DNA of 64,000 bases from Verrucomicrobiaceae bacterium (GCA_015075365.1 JABTUN010000004.1:1-64000); one strand, 5' to 3'. Shown: positions 49,953 to 60,241, counted from the first letter of the stretch. The notes: a model not told the origin generated them from the sequence alone. Numbers and translations are program-made.

Positions 49953-49986
49953 GGCGGCCGCGCTTTCGCAACGCCGCCTTGGTTTT
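49944..49986. terminator. bidirectional terminator between convergent genes
   Basis: AAGGCGGC (49951-49958) pairs with GCCGCCTT (49973-49980). An A-run at 49944-49949 gives a U-run for the minus-strand transcript, and GGTTTT follows for the plus strand. It overlaps the TAA stop of the hydrolase gene and ends 17 bases from the stop of the DUF1080 gene. Confidence 0.75.
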
Positions 49987-50002
49987 CAGAATCAAGCGTG
50001 AA

Positions 50003-50830
50003 TCACATGGGCCTGATCCACACGTTGCGCAGGCGCACGGGGGGCTCGTTTTTGTGGTCCTGGATGCGGATCGGGGCTTTTTCAGGGAATTCGCCGCTGT
50101 TGTAATCGGTGACCTGCTTGTGCTTCGTGGGGCCCATGATCTTCGTGTGGTTCTGCACGCAGATGCCGTTCACAAAGGTGGTGATGTAGGCGGGCTCGAC
50201 GACCTTGCCGTTCTCCAGCTTCGGAGCGGTGAAAACGATGTCATACACCTGCCACTGGCCGGCAGGGCGCACGGCGTTCACCAGTGGCGGCGTCTGGCCA
50301 TACACGCTGCCGGTCATGCCGTCGGCGTAAGTTGGGTTGTTGTGGCAGTCGAGCATCTGGGACTCGTAGCGGTCCATGAAAAACACGCCGGCATTACCCT
50401 TTTTCTGTGAATTGCCCTTCGTATGAGGCTCGCTCATCCATTCGAGGTGAAGCTGGCAGCTTCCAAATTCCTGCTTCGTCCAGCAATCGCCGCCCTTGAT
50501 GAGCAACTCGCCGTCCTTCAGCTCCCACGGGCATGGGATGATCTTGCCGGTTTCCTTGCCCTTGGCGTCCTTCTCTTTCGCCTGGAGGGCGTCAGAGCTT
50601 TTGCCGTCGAAAATGACGATCGCGTCAGAAGGAGGCGCACCGGGCTTTTCACCGGGTGAGACAACAGGCGGTGCGGGACGGTCGATGTCATGAACCTTCC
50701 ATTTGCTGCCTGGAATGACCGGCGTGTCGCTGTAGCCGGTGGGGGAGGGTTTTTCGTCGGTCTTGGCCTTGGGATCGGCCGCCCGGGCGGAAAGGGCGGC
50801 CAGGAGGAGGAACGGGAGAATGAGTTTCAT
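50003..50830 (-). CDS. secreted DUF1080 (3-keto-disaccharide hydrolase-like) protein
   Basis: 275 residues from the ATG at 50830, giving the signal peptide MKLILPFLLLAALSARA; the longer frame upstream is a poor extension. The concanavalin-like DUF1080 fold is visible in DAIVIFDGKSSDALQ, CPWELKDGELLIKGGDCWTK, FGSCQLHLEWMSEPH, GNAGVFFMDRYESQMLDC, GQWQVYDIVFTAPK and the ending RNVWIRPM. Relatives hydrolyse 3-keto-glycosides or bind glycans. It is divergent from the porin gene at 50925. Confidence 0.88.
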   Translation of the reverse strand: MKLILPFLLLAALSARAADPKAKTDEKPSPTGYSDTPVIPGSKWKVHDIDRPAPPVVSPGEKPGAPPSDAIVIFDGKSSDALQAKEKDAKGKETGKIIPCPWELKDGELLIKGGDCWTKQEFGSCQLHLEWMSEPHTKGNSQKKGNAGVFFMDRYESQMLDCHNNPTYADGMTGSVYGQTPPLVNAVRPAGQWQVYDIVFTAPKLENGKVVEPAYITTFVNGICVQNHTKIMGPTKHKQVTDYNSGEFPEKAPIRIQDHKNEPPVRLRNVWIRPM

Positions 50831-50924
50831 ATGATGGGAGCGTGCAAACGACACGCCCCGGTGATTTTTGCAACCCGCGGGCATGACAGCGCTCATTTTG
50901 TCGTTCAGATGACGCGCTCCGCTC

Positions 50925-52304
50925 ATGGCCGCACTCGTCCGCCCAGCCATCTTCATCATTTGCGCCTCCGCGGCCTTGGCGGAGAGCTTTTACCGTGCAC
51001 CGGCGAGTTACAGCACCACTCGCGATCCCGATCCTCCGAAATATGCACGGCATGCTCCCGATACAGGCATCGACTTTCTGAAAAACGCCGCGTGGCTGGA
51101 CATCGGCCTCGATTACCGCTTCCGGCACGAGTATCGCGATGATGACATCCGCCGCGCGCAGGCAGGACTGGATGATCCTTTTCTGCACCGCACACGCGCC
51201 TACATCGGCATCCATGACGTGCTGGATCCGTTCCGCTTCGCCGTCGAGATGCAGGACTCGCGGCGCTACCACAGCCAGTACCCGCGCGATGGCAGGGATG
51301 TGAACGAGTTCGAGCTCATCCGGTTCTACGCCGAGCTTTATTTCAAGGACATCCTGCCGCGTGATGCGCTGGGCAACGCGCGCCCTGTGAGCCTGCGTTA
51401 CGGCATTCACAATTTCGAATTCCTCGACCGCCGTCTCATCGGCAACAACCAGTGGCGGAACACCGCAAACACCTTCCAGGGTTTTCACGGCAGCCTCGGT
51501 CAGGAGGCAAACGACTGGCAGGTCGATCTCCTCGCCGTGCAGCCTCTCAACCGCCAGCCCTTCGAATGGGACCGTCCGGTCGAACAGCAGTGGATGTATG
51601 CCGCGATCGGCCACTGGCGCGGCTGGGGCGACGTCCTGACGCTGGAGCCTTATTACCTCGCTCTGAACCAGAGTGCGCATGCGGGCGTGGCGGAGCGGCT
51701 CGTGCACTCGCCGGGCCTGCGGGCCTACGGAAAGGCGGGCACCACGGGATTCGACTACGATTTGAGTTACACGAACCAGTTTGGCGGAAATGGCGCGCGG
51801 GATGTCCGCGCCTGGGCAACCACGGCGGAGATCGGCTACAGTTGGAGCCACCCCTGGAAGCCGCGCGTGAGCTTTTTTTATGGTCAGGCCACCGGCGATC
51901 ATGATCCGAATGACAACACGGACAACCGGTTCGAACGCTTCTTCGGATTTGCCAGGCCCTGGTCGGCGAACGACTACATCGTGTATGAAAACATCCGCAC
52001 GCCGAAGCTGCGCGTCGAACTGACTCCCTGCCGGAATCTGCGCATCGACTTTGGACACAGTTGGTACTGGCTCGACAGCGCCACAGACCGTTTTCAGCCT
52101 GCCAACAGCGCGCGTGACATCACCGGAGCCAGCGGCACGACGATCGGTCACGAGTTCGACATTCGCGCGCGCTGGCAGATCACCAAGAAGCTGGAGACCA
52201 TCCTCGGCTATGCGCATTTCACCCCAGGTGGCTTCATCAACAGCCAGGTGCGGCCCGGCGACACCGATTTCGCATATCTCGAAATCAATGTGAGCGCATT
52301 TTGA
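50925..52304 (+). CDS. alginate-export-type outer-membrane porin
   Basis: 459 residues with a signal peptide (IFIICASAALA). After a short soluble stretch the protein alternates amphipathic strands ending in aromatic residues: LDIGLDYRFRHEYRDDDIRR, FLHRTRAYIGIHDVLDPFRF, VSLRYGIHNFEFLDRRLIGN, GTTIGHEFDIRARWQITKKL. This pattern fits the alginate_exp/AlgE-like barrel family (PF13372). A role in uptake or export of sugars or other anionic solutes is likely; the substrate is unknown. It is followed by the MazG-like gene. Confidence 0.75.
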   Translation: MAALVRPAIFIICASAALAESFYRAPASYSTTRDPDPPKYARHAPDTGIDFLKNAAWLDIGLDYRFRHEYRDDDIRRAQAGLDDPFLHRTRAYIGIHDVLDPFRFAVEMQDSRRYHSQYPRDGRDVNEFELIRFYAELYFKDILPRDALGNARPVSLRYGIHNFEFLDRRLIGNNQWRNTANTFQGFHGSLGQEANDWQVDLLAVQPLNRQPFEWDRPVEQQWMYAAIGHWRGWGDVLTLEPYYLALNQSAHAGVAERLVHSPGLRAYGKAGTTGFDYDLSYTNQFGGNGARDVRAWATTAEIGYSWSHPWKPRVSFFYGQATGDHDPNDNTDNRFERFFGFARPWSANDYIVYENIRTPKLRVELTPCRNLRIDFGHSWYWLDSATDRFQPANSARDITGASGTTIGHEFDIRARWQITKKLETILGYAHFTPGGFINSQVRPGDTDFAYLEINVSAF

Positions 52305-52347
52305 GCCGCGTGGAGAATGCTTTGCTCTCGAGCGCGGTCACGGCATC

Positions 52348-52701
52348 ATGCGGCCCATGACCATCGAACAAATCACCGAACGCATCTGTGCGTTTCGCGA
52401 CGCCCGGGACTGGATGCAATTTCACAATCCCAAGGAACTCGCTGTCGCCATCACGGCTGAGGCAGGGGAACTGCTTCAGCACTTCGTCTGGCAGCAACCG
52501 GGGCAGATCGAGCAGCGCGTGAAGGACAAGATGCCGGAGTTGAAGGACGAGATGGCCGATGTGGGCATCCTGCTTTTCGAACTGGCTCACAACCTCGGTG
52601 TCGATCTCGGCCAGGCGATGCTCGACAAGATCGAGCGCAATGAAAAGCGCTACCCGGTGGCGAAGGCGCGCGGTTCCAACGCCAAATACAACGAGCTGTG
52701 A
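52348..52701 (+). CDS. MazG-like nucleotide pyrophosphohydrolase
   Basis: 117 residues, an all-alpha NTP pyrophosphatase of the MazG-like/RS21-C6 type. The metal-binding acidic sets are LAVAITAEAGELLQHFVW (EAGEL, the E-x-x-E type) and LKDEMADVGILLFELAHNLG (E-x-x-D). Such enzymes clear modified dNTPs such as dCTP derivatives, giving the monophosphate. ATG at 52348, with a second at 52357. The stop overlaps the GTG start of rsmH by 4 bases, so both genes are translated together. Confidence 0.85.
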   Translation: MRPMTIEQITERICAFRDARDWMQFHNPKELAVAITAEAGELLQHFVWQQPGQIEQRVKDKMPELKDEMADVGILLFELAHNLGVDLGQAMLDKIERNEKRYPVAKARGSNAKYNEL

Positions 52702-53738
52702 GCGAATCGGAAGCTCCAACACCGCATCGCCGTCGTCCGCGCTACTCGGGCAGGAATCCGCGTCGTTTTGAGGACAAATACAAGGAGCTGAATCCCGAAC
52801 GTTACGCCGAGACGATTGCGAAGGTGCGTGCGTCCGGCAAAACGCCAGCGGGACAGCATGTGCCGATCCTCTTGAATGAGATCATGGAAATCCTCGCCCC
52901 GCAGCCCGGTGAGCGGGCTGTGGACTGCACGCTTGGCTACGGTGGGCATGCGAGTGCATTGCTGAAAGCCGTGCAACCCGGCGGAACGCTGCTCGCGCTC
53001 GATCAAGACCCCATCGAAATTGTGCGCACTGAGGCGCGACTGCGTGCGGGTGGCTGCGAGGAGTCCGCGCTCGTCGTGAAACGGATGAACTTCGCTGGCT
53101 TGCCGCGTGCGCTCGGCGAACTCGGCTGGAGCGATGGCGTAGACGTGTTGCTGGCCGATCTCGGCTGCTCCTCGATGCAGTTCGACAACCCGGCCCGCGG
53201 TTTCAGCTTCAAGCACGACGGCCCGCTCGACATGCGCATGAATCCGCAACGCGGCGTGTCCGCGCGTGAACTGCTGCAAAAGCTCTCCGCCGCCAAGCTG
53301 AAGACGATTCTCGAAGAGAACGCCGACGAGCGCCACGCGGGCCTGCTCGCAGAGGCACTCGCTGGAACGGATCATGCGACAACGCGCTCGCTGGCCGAGG
53401 CTGTGCGCCGCGCTCTGCCGCATCGCGTCGATGACGAAGAACGCGAGGCCACCGTGCGCCGTGTGTTCCAGGCGCTGCGCATCGCCGTGAACGAGGAATT
53501 CACCGCGCTCGACACCTTTCTGCATCAACTGCCGAACTGTCTGCGTCCCGGTGCTCGCGTGGCCATCCTGACCTTCCACTCCGGCGAAGACCGCCGGGTG
53601 AAGCATCTTTTTCGAGATGGCCTTCGCAGTGGCATCTTCAGCGCGACCAATGACGAAGTGATCCGGCCTTCACCTCAAGAAACGCGCGACAATCCGCGTG
53701 CGGCTCCGGCGAAGCTGCGGTGGGCGGTGAAGGTGTGA
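52698..53738 (+). CDS. rsmH: 16S rRNA (cytosine(1402)-N4)-methyltransferase
   Basis: 346 residues with a GTG start overlapping the MazG-like stop. The RsmH motifs are complete: AVDCTLGYGGHASALLKA, the DLGCSSMQFDNPARGFSFKH active-site block, DMRMNP, and LTFHSGEDRRVKHLF (SxEDR/K), with a basic tail ending AKLRWAVKV. An N-terminal extension of about 50 charged residues (RRPRYSGRNPRRFEDKYKEL) precedes the HVPILLNE opening. It methylates C1402 in the ribosomal P site. In most bacteria this gene leads the division cluster (mraZ, ftsL, murE); here no division gene is adjacent. Confidence 0.88.
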   Translation: MSESEAPTPHRRRPRYSGRNPRRFEDKYKELNPERYAETIAKVRASGKTPAGQHVPILLNEIMEILAPQPGERAVDCTLGYGGHASALLKAVQPGGTLLALDQDPIEIVRTEARLRAGGCEESALVVKRMNFAGLPRALGELGWSDGVDVLLADLGCSSMQFDNPARGFSFKHDGPLDMRMNPQRGVSARELLQKLSAAKLKTILEENADERHAGLLAEALAGTDHATTRSLAEAVRRALPHRVDDEEREATVRRVFQALRIAVNEEFTALDTFLHQLPNCLRPGARVAILTFHSGEDRRVKHLFRDGLRSGIFSATNDEVIRPSPQETRDNPRAAPAKLRWAVKV

Positions 53739-53774
53739 ATTGACAGAAAGCTGGGAAACCAGCAAAATGGCTTC

Positions 53775-54035
53775 ATGAAAACGACCCTCGACCTGCCTGG
53801 TGATCTCGTGCGCGAGATCAAGCTGCGCACCGTCCATGAAGGTGGCAAGCTCAAGGACACCATCGCTGAATTGTTGCGCAAAGGGCTGCGTGACCGCCCG
53901 GCGAAGAACAGCACCAGGCCCAGCCGTGTGAAGCTGCCGCTCGTCCAATGCCGCCGTGCCGCCGTGCTGACGCCGGATCAGGTGGCCGCCGCGCTGCTCA
54001 AACAAGAGACCGAGTGGCATCATGACGCTGCCTGA
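53775..54035 (+). CDS. putative VapB-type antitoxin
   Basis: 86 residues. The first 45 (MKTTLDLPGDLVREIKLRTV and KDTIAELLRKGLRDR) form a ribbon-helix-helix DNA-binding unit, and the tail is basic then acidic, as in VapB antitoxins that bind and block a PIN toxin. It overlaps the PIN gene at 54022 by 14 bases, the usual toxin-antitoxin arrangement. The pair would bind its own promoter. Confidence 0.8.
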   Translation: MKTTLDLPGDLVREIKLRTVHEGGKLKDTIAELLRKGLRDRPAKNSTRPSRVKLPLVQCRRAAVLTPDQVAAALLKQETEWHHDAA

Positions 54036-54462
54036 CACGAATCTCTGGCTGGCGCTGGCGCTTTCCAAGCACACGCATCACACCGCCGCCAGCGCATGGC
54101 TCGATGGCGAGGACACGTCTGACAGCATCTGGTTCTGCCGCTCGACCCAGCAGTCCTTGCTACGGCTGCTGACCACGGCGGGCGTCATGTCGCTGTATGG
54201 CATTTCACCGCTGAGCAACAAGGAAGCCTGGGCGGTTTACGAGGCTTTCATCGCGGATGACCGCATCGTGTTTCAACCGGAGCCGCCGGGCCTGGGAACG
54301 ATCTGGAAAAAGCTCGCCGTGCGGCGCACCGCCTCTCCCAAGCTCTGGATGGACGCCTATCTCGCCGCGTTTGCCATGACATCAGGCGCGCAACTGGTGA
54401 CGACGGACAAAGCATTCAGCCAGTTTCCCGGCCTGGATGCGTTGGTGCTCCAGCGGGCGTGA
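54022..54462 (+). CDS. vapC: VapC-type PIN-domain toxin
   Basis: 146 residues. PIN acidic residues are present: Asp5 (LPDTNLWLALAL), Asp111 (KLWMDAYLAAFA) and Asp129 (LVTTDKAFSQFPG). The middle Glu of many PIN sites is not evident; STQQSLLRLLTTAG in the same region has Gln instead, as in one large VapC subgroup. It should be a metal-dependent RNase held in check by the preceding antitoxin. The pair sits between rsmH and a large secreted hydrolase gene. Confidence 0.82.
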   Translation: MTLPDTNLWLALALSKHTHHTAASAWLDGEDTSDSIWFCRSTQQSLLRLLTTAGVMSLYGISPLSNKEAWAVYEAFIADDRIVFQPEPPGLGTIWKKLAVRRTASPKLWMDAYLAAFAMTSGAQLVTTDKAFSQFPGLDALVLQRA

Positions 54463-54535
54463 ATTGCACACACAGGCGGCGAATTGAAGACGGATGACTG
54501 AGCGAACGTCGCGTCCGCTTTCGTATGAGTGAGCC

Positions 54536-57500
54536 ATGCTCCGACCGCTCCTCCCGCTTCTCTTTTGCTTCACCAGTTCTGCCCTCGCTCTTCAAGAAAC
54601 GTGGGAAACGGGCTACAGCGGCGAGGATGCGACCGGGAAGCATGTGCTCGGGCACTGGAGCTTTGAGAAGGAGGATGGACTGAAGCTCAATGGTTCAGTC
54701 TTGAATCCAAAAGGCCGGTTTGGCAGCGGGTTGGAGTCGTTTCCGGGGTTTCCGGTGGAGGACAAGCGGCATGCGGCGCTGGTGAGCGTGCTGCCGGTGA
54801 AGGGCGCCTTCACGCTGGAGATGTGGATCAAGGCGAAGGAGGAGTTCAAGCCGGAGCTGCGCTGCTACCTGCTCGACAAGAAGTATGTCGATCACACGGA
54901 CTACCAGTGGCAGATCGGTGAGGCGGACAAGGGCGGGCTGCGGCGGATGTTCGTGACGCTGGGCTTTGGCGCGGAGTCGAAGACGATCTACTCGCTGCCG
55001 TTCAAGCTGGGCGAGGAGTGGCAGCATGTGGCCTTCACTTACGATGGGGCGGGCGAGGGGAAGTTTTATCGAAACGGCACGGCGGCGGGTGGTTCGAAGC
55101 TCGAAGGTTATGGAGCGGTGGTTCCGGGCAAGAAAGAGCTGAGCCTCGGCGACCGGCTGGGCAGCAACTACGGCGGTTTCCCCGGTTTGATCGACGAGGT
55201 GCGCATCTGCGAGGGTGTGCTGAGCTATGAGCGTGTGGCGCTGCAAATCGCGACAACGCGGCAGGTGTGGCGGCGCATGGAGACGGCGAAGCCGGTGGAT
55301 ATTGTCGTGACGAATCTGCGGCGCGAGACGATGACGGGCGCGAAACTGTCGGTGAATTTGGGTGCGAAGGACGAAAACTTCATCGTGCCCGATCTCGCGG
55401 CCGGAAAGAGCTTCACGGCGAAGTATGTGCTCAACACGTCGCTCAAAGCCGCAGAATACGTCCTGCGGGCCCGGTTTGAGATCGGCGACTACGCCACGGA
55501 GCAGTCCACGACGCTGCAAATCGTGCCGCGCCTGCCGTCACGCATGCCCGTGATCATGTGGGGTGGCGGCGCTTCGGAGATGGCGCGGATGAAGGACATC
55601 GGTTTCACCCACTTCATCGGCCTGGGGGCAGACTATGGCACTCTTTGGACCAACCGCGCCGTCGGACCGCCCGCGAAGCCGGAGGTGATCGCGAAGAATC
55701 GCGCCATGCTCGACGACGCGCTCAAAAACGGCCTCGAAGTCGTCGCCAGCCTCTCGCCAAGCCGCGCATTGGAGACCGATCCGAAAAACCTGCGTGTGGA
55801 TCGTGCTGGAAAGCCGTATGCGCGGCAGGACATCGCGGCATCGACGCCGGAGTTCGCGCCGTTTTTCCAGGTGGTCGGCATGAGCGTGGCGAAGGCGTAT
55901 GGCGACCATCCAGCCTTCACCACGGCGCTGATCGACACCGAAGTGCGCGACAGCAGCCAGGTGAGCTTCAACGCGGTGGATGTGGAGGCTTACAAGAAGT
56001 TCGCCAATGCTGACATCCCGGCGGAGGTGAGCGCGAAGTGGGGCGTGGACTGGACGAAGTTGAAGGACTTTCCGGCGGATCGCGTGATCGCGGATGATCA
56101 TCCCATTTTGAAATACCTGCGCTGGTTCTGGACCGTGGGCGATGGCTGGAATGCGTTGCACACGGCTCTGCATAAAGGCGTGAAGAGCACGGGACGGCAG
56201 TGGACGTTCTTTGATCCGGCGGTGCGCCAGCCGAGCATCAGCGGCGCCGGTGGCGGTGTGGATGTGCTGTCACACTGGACCTACACCTATCCTGATCCGC
56301 AACGCATCGGGATGTGCGCGGACCAGCTTTTCGCGATGAGCGCCGCGAGCGGCAAAAATCAGCGCGTGATGAAGATGACGCAGCTCATCTGGTATCGGTC
56401 GCAAACGGCACCGATCGGCAGCAAGGCTCCGGGCGAGGTCGTGGCGTGGGAAGATCACGATCCGGAGGCCGCCTACATCACCATCGCGCCGATGCATTTG
56501 AAGGAGGCGCTTTGGACGAAGATTTCGCGGCCGGTTCAAGGTATCATGTATCACGGCTGGCAGTCGCTGGTGCAGACGGACAGCCCGGGCGCGTATCGCT
56601 TCACGAATCCAAACACCGCGCCCGTTTTGAAGCAGCTTGTTGAAGACGTGATCGAGCCGCTGGGGCCGACGCTGATGGAAATCCCGGACGAACGCAGCGA
56701 GGTGGCGTTTTTGGAGAGTTTTACCTCGCAGATGTTTGCTCGACGCGGCGGCTACGGCTCAAACATGGGCTGGGAGGCGGATGTGTGGCTAGCGCTGCAG
56801 CATGCGCATGTGCAGACGGATATTTTGTTTGAGGAAACGCTGCTCAAAAACGGCCTCAGCGGTCGCAAAGTGCTCGTGATGCCGTATTGCGATGTGTTGA
56901 CGAAGTCTGTCGTCGCACGCATCGCCGACTGGCAGAAGAAGGGCGGCAAGATCGTGGCGGATGAGTTTCTTTGTCCGGGCTTGAAGGCGGATTTCACGAT
57001 TCAGAGCTTCAAACGCGAAAAGAAGGCCGCGGAGGACAAAAACAAGGTTCTCGCCCTCGCGAAGACCCTCGGTGGCTTCTCGCTGCCGCAGAAGGCCATG
57101 TGCGACAATCCGGAGATCATTGTCCGCACGCGGAAGTTTGGCGACGCGACCTACCTTTTCGTCATCAACGACCATCGCGAATACGGCAGCTATGTGGGCC
57201 AGCATGGTCTCGTCATGGAAAACGGCCTGCCATCGAAGGGCGTCGTGAGCCTGAAGGCTGAATCTGCAAACGTGTATGAACTCACGGGCACGCGCTTCAT
57301 CGTGCCGAAACGCGGCGATGACGGCGTGATGAGCTGGCTGGTGGAGCTGGGCCCCTGCGACGGCCGGATCTTCCTCATCATGCCCAAGCCGTTGCTCGGC
57401 ATCGAGTTGTCAGTGCCTGAAAACGCCACGCTCAACAACACCGCGAAGCTCTCCGCCCGCATCACCACGACCCAGGAAGGACCCACGAAGGCGGTGATTC

Positions 57501-57691
57501 CCGTGCGTCTCGAGATCCGCGATGCGAATGGCAACCTCGCGGAGGGCAGCGGCCACTACGCGGCGGAAAACGGCATCCTTGAAACGTCGATCGAGCTGGC
57601 GCCGAATGACGATCCGGGCACCTGGGAAGTACGGATCAAGGAGCTCGCGAGCGGCATGGAGGCCGTGAGGTGGATGCGAGTGGGCAGGTGA
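54536..57691 (+). CDS. large secreted LamG / beta-galactosidase-like protein
   Basis: 1051 residues with a signal peptide (MLRPLLPLLFCFTSSALA). Residues about 35-235 form a LamG/concanavalin lectin-like domain (VLGHWSFEKEDGLKLNGSVL, AFTLEMWIKAKEEF, FPGLIDEVRI). Next is a CARDB-like beta domain (about 250-330), then an alpha/beta-barrel-like region (MPVIMWGGGASEMARMKDIG, HPAFTTALIDTEVRDSSQ) and a flavodoxin-like region (VLVMPYCDVLTKSVVARIAD) like the trimerisation part of GH42. C-terminal beta domains close the protein. A glycoside hydrolase of the GH42/GH-A type is likely, but the acid and nucleophile are not certain. Confidence 0.7.
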   Translation: MLRPLLPLLFCFTSSALALQETWETGYSGEDATGKHVLGHWSFEKEDGLKLNGSVLNPKGRFGSGLESFPGFPVEDKRHAALVSVLPVKGAFTLEMWIKAKEEFKPELRCYLLDKKYVDHTDYQWQIGEADKGGLRRMFVTLGFGAESKTIYSLPFKLGEEWQHVAFTYDGAGEGKFYRNGTAAGGSKLEGYGAVVPGKKELSLGDRLGSNYGGFPGLIDEVRICEGVLSYERVALQIATTRQVWRRMETAKPVDIVVTNLRRETMTGAKLSVNLGAKDENFIVPDLAAGKSFTAKYVLNTSLKAAEYVLRARFEIGDYATEQSTTLQIVPRLPSRMPVIMWGGGASEMARMKDIGFTHFIGLGADYGTLWTNRAVGPPAKPEVIAKNRAMLDDALKNGLEVVASLSPSRALETDPKNLRVDRAGKPYARQDIAASTPEFAPFFQVVGMSVAKAYGDHPAFTTALIDTEVRDSSQVSFNAVDVEAYKKFANADIPAEVSAKWGVDWTKLKDFPADRVIADDHPILKYLRWFWTVGDGWNALHTALHKGVKSTGRQWTFFDPAVRQPSISGAGGGVDVLSHWTYTYPDPQRIGMCADQLFAMSAASGKNQRVMKMTQLIWYRSQTAPIGSKAPGEVVAWEDHDPEAAYITIAPMHLKEALWTKISRPVQGIMYHGWQSLVQTDSPGAYRFTNPNTAPVLKQLVEDVIEPLGPTLMEIPDERSEVAFLESFTSQMFARRGGYGSNMGWEADVWLALQHAHVQTDILFEETLLKNGLSGRKVLVMPYCDVLTKSVVARIADWQKKGGKIVADEFLCPGLKADFTIQSFKREKKAAEDKNKVLALAKTLGGFSLPQKAMCDNPEIIVRTRKFGDATYLFVINDHREYGSYVGQHGLVMENGLPSKGVVSLKAESANVYELTGTRFIVPKRGDDGVMSWLVELGPCDGRIFLIMPKPLLGIELSVPENATLNNTAKLSARITTTQEGPTKAVIPVRLEIRDANGNLAEGSGHYAAENGILETSIELAPNDDPGTWEVRIKELASGMEAVRWMRVGR

Positions 57692-57718
57692 GCGCGGCCA
57701 GTTGCCAGGCTGGTGTTG

Positions 57719-58135
57719 TCAGGGCTGGCCGCCTTCCGAATGATAAAGCAGCAGTCCGTTCTCGAATGCCACATAGGGCATGGCATCCACAATCGCCTCG
57801 GGGGGCATGTTGTTCAGGCGGAACATTTTATCCTTCCAGACACCCGTTGTGCCGAGCGTCCCGGTCACGAGGTTTTGCACCGTGGCGAACTTGTCGTCCT
57901 CCGCCACGAAGCCGGCTCCGGCCACCGTGGCGGAGACACCGAGGGAGACGATTTCCTGGGCGTTGCGTTGGTTTGTGACGCGTTGGAGCACGTCGCGCTG
58001 CGCACGGGAGTACCATTCGAGGGCCAGGCTGCTGACCACACCGATGATGCCCAGGCAGACCAGCACCTCGACGAGGGAGAAGCCTCCTCGGCGAGGAGAC
58101 TGACATTGGGAAAACCGGGAGAAAGGCAGGGTCAT
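57719..58135 (-). CDS. pseudopilin-like protein with prepilin N-terminal methylation motif
   Basis: 138 residues from the ATG at 58135. A basic leader ends at Gly before FSLVEVLVCLGIIGVVSSLALEW, the type IV prepilin signature with Glu at +5. The rest is a short globular head typical of verrucomicrobial type II secretion-like pseudopilins (KDKMFRLNNMPPEAIVDAMP). No other secretion gene is next to it. It stops 27 bases from the convergent LamG gene and is divergent from the hypothetical at 58229. Confidence 0.75.
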   Translation of the reverse strand: MTLPFSRFSQCQSPRRGGFSLVEVLVCLGIIGVVSSLALEWYSRAQRDVLQRVTNQRNAQEIVSLGVSATVAGAGFVAEDDKFATVQNLVTGTLGTTGVWKDKMFRLNNMPPEAIVDAMPYVAFENGLLLYHSEGGQP

Positions 58136-58228
58136 GTGCTTATAATTTCCATACAGGTCGCTAACTAGCAATGACAGACTTTGACACGGCATCAGGGACG
58201 TCTAGGTGACTGCTGCCTTACTCGAATC

Positions 58229-58867
58229 ATGACTGCCGTTTTGCTGGATGACCTGCCCGCCGTTCTGCGACACTCGATAGCCTCGGCCGGCTACCAGCTC
58301 GACCGGTGGGCGGCCGCGCGCACGGTGCTGCAATCGCGTGTGTTAAAAGGACGGCTGCCGGCCGCCTTGCAGGCGTTTTTGGAGCGCTGGATGATGCCCG
58401 CGCCCGCTGGCGGACCGGAGGTCGTTTTTGGCGAGACCGCAAAGGGCTGGCGGTTGCTGGAGGGAGGATTGAGCAGCGTCCCGCGGGAGCGTGCGCTGCT
58501 GCATCTCCCCGCGTTGCGCCGCTTTTGGACTCAGGAACTGCGGCAGGCTCATTTTGATGCCCTGCGTTCGCTGGTCGGCCGGGCGTGGTTGATGGATGAC
58601 TCGCCCATGCCTGCGGGCGCGGTTGTCGAGGGGTTGGGGATTTCTTCCTGGATGGAACTCGCCGGGAAGAGTGGATTGGACCGCTTTGAGGTCGTCCACA
58701 TGGTCACGGGCGCGGTGTCCGCTGTTCCGGAGCATCTGGCGGCGATCATCGCAGGCCGGCAGCATCTGCTGGTGGAGAGAATGGTGGCCATGCACAAGAT
58801 GAGCGCGCGATTTGGGAGGGATGAGAGCGGGAAAATCGTGCTCAAGGGTGTTGAAGGGTTGTCTTGA
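58229..58867 (+). CDS. hypothetical soluble protein before clpX
   Basis: 212 residues from the ATG at 58229; an upstream ATG at 58181 gives a poorer N terminus. The sequence is helical with no signal peptide or membrane segment (for example RHSIASAGYQLDRWAAART, HLPALRRFWTQELRQAHFDA, HLAAIIAGRQHLLVERMVAM). I do not recognise the family. It lies 49 bases upstream of clpX on the same strand, so it may be co-transcribed with it. Confidence 0.6.
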   Translation: MTAVLLDDLPAVLRHSIASAGYQLDRWAAARTVLQSRVLKGRLPAALQAFLERWMMPAPAGGPEVVFGETAKGWRLLEGGLSSVPRERALLHLPALRRFWTQELRQAHFDALRSLVGRAWLMDDSPMPAGAVVEGLGISSWMELAGKSGLDRFEVVHMVTGAVSAVPEHLAAIIAGRQHLLVERMVAMHKMSARFGRDESGKIVLKGVEGLS

Positions 58868-58916
58868 CGGCATGCGTCCCGGCATGCGAGACTCCAGCAC
58901 CCCCCAATTTTCCCAC

Positions 58917-60215
<1,299 letters not shown>

Positions 60216-60219
60216 GGAG

Positions 60220-60241
60220 AGCGCCTCTCCCCACAGGCGCT
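60220..60241 (+). terminator. possible weak terminator after clpX
   Basis: AGCGCCT (60220-60226) pairs with AGGCGCT (60235-60241) around an 8-base loop, followed by TTGTG and TTTG rather than a clean T-run. The rest of the gap to 60392 shows no gene. Confidence 0.35.
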
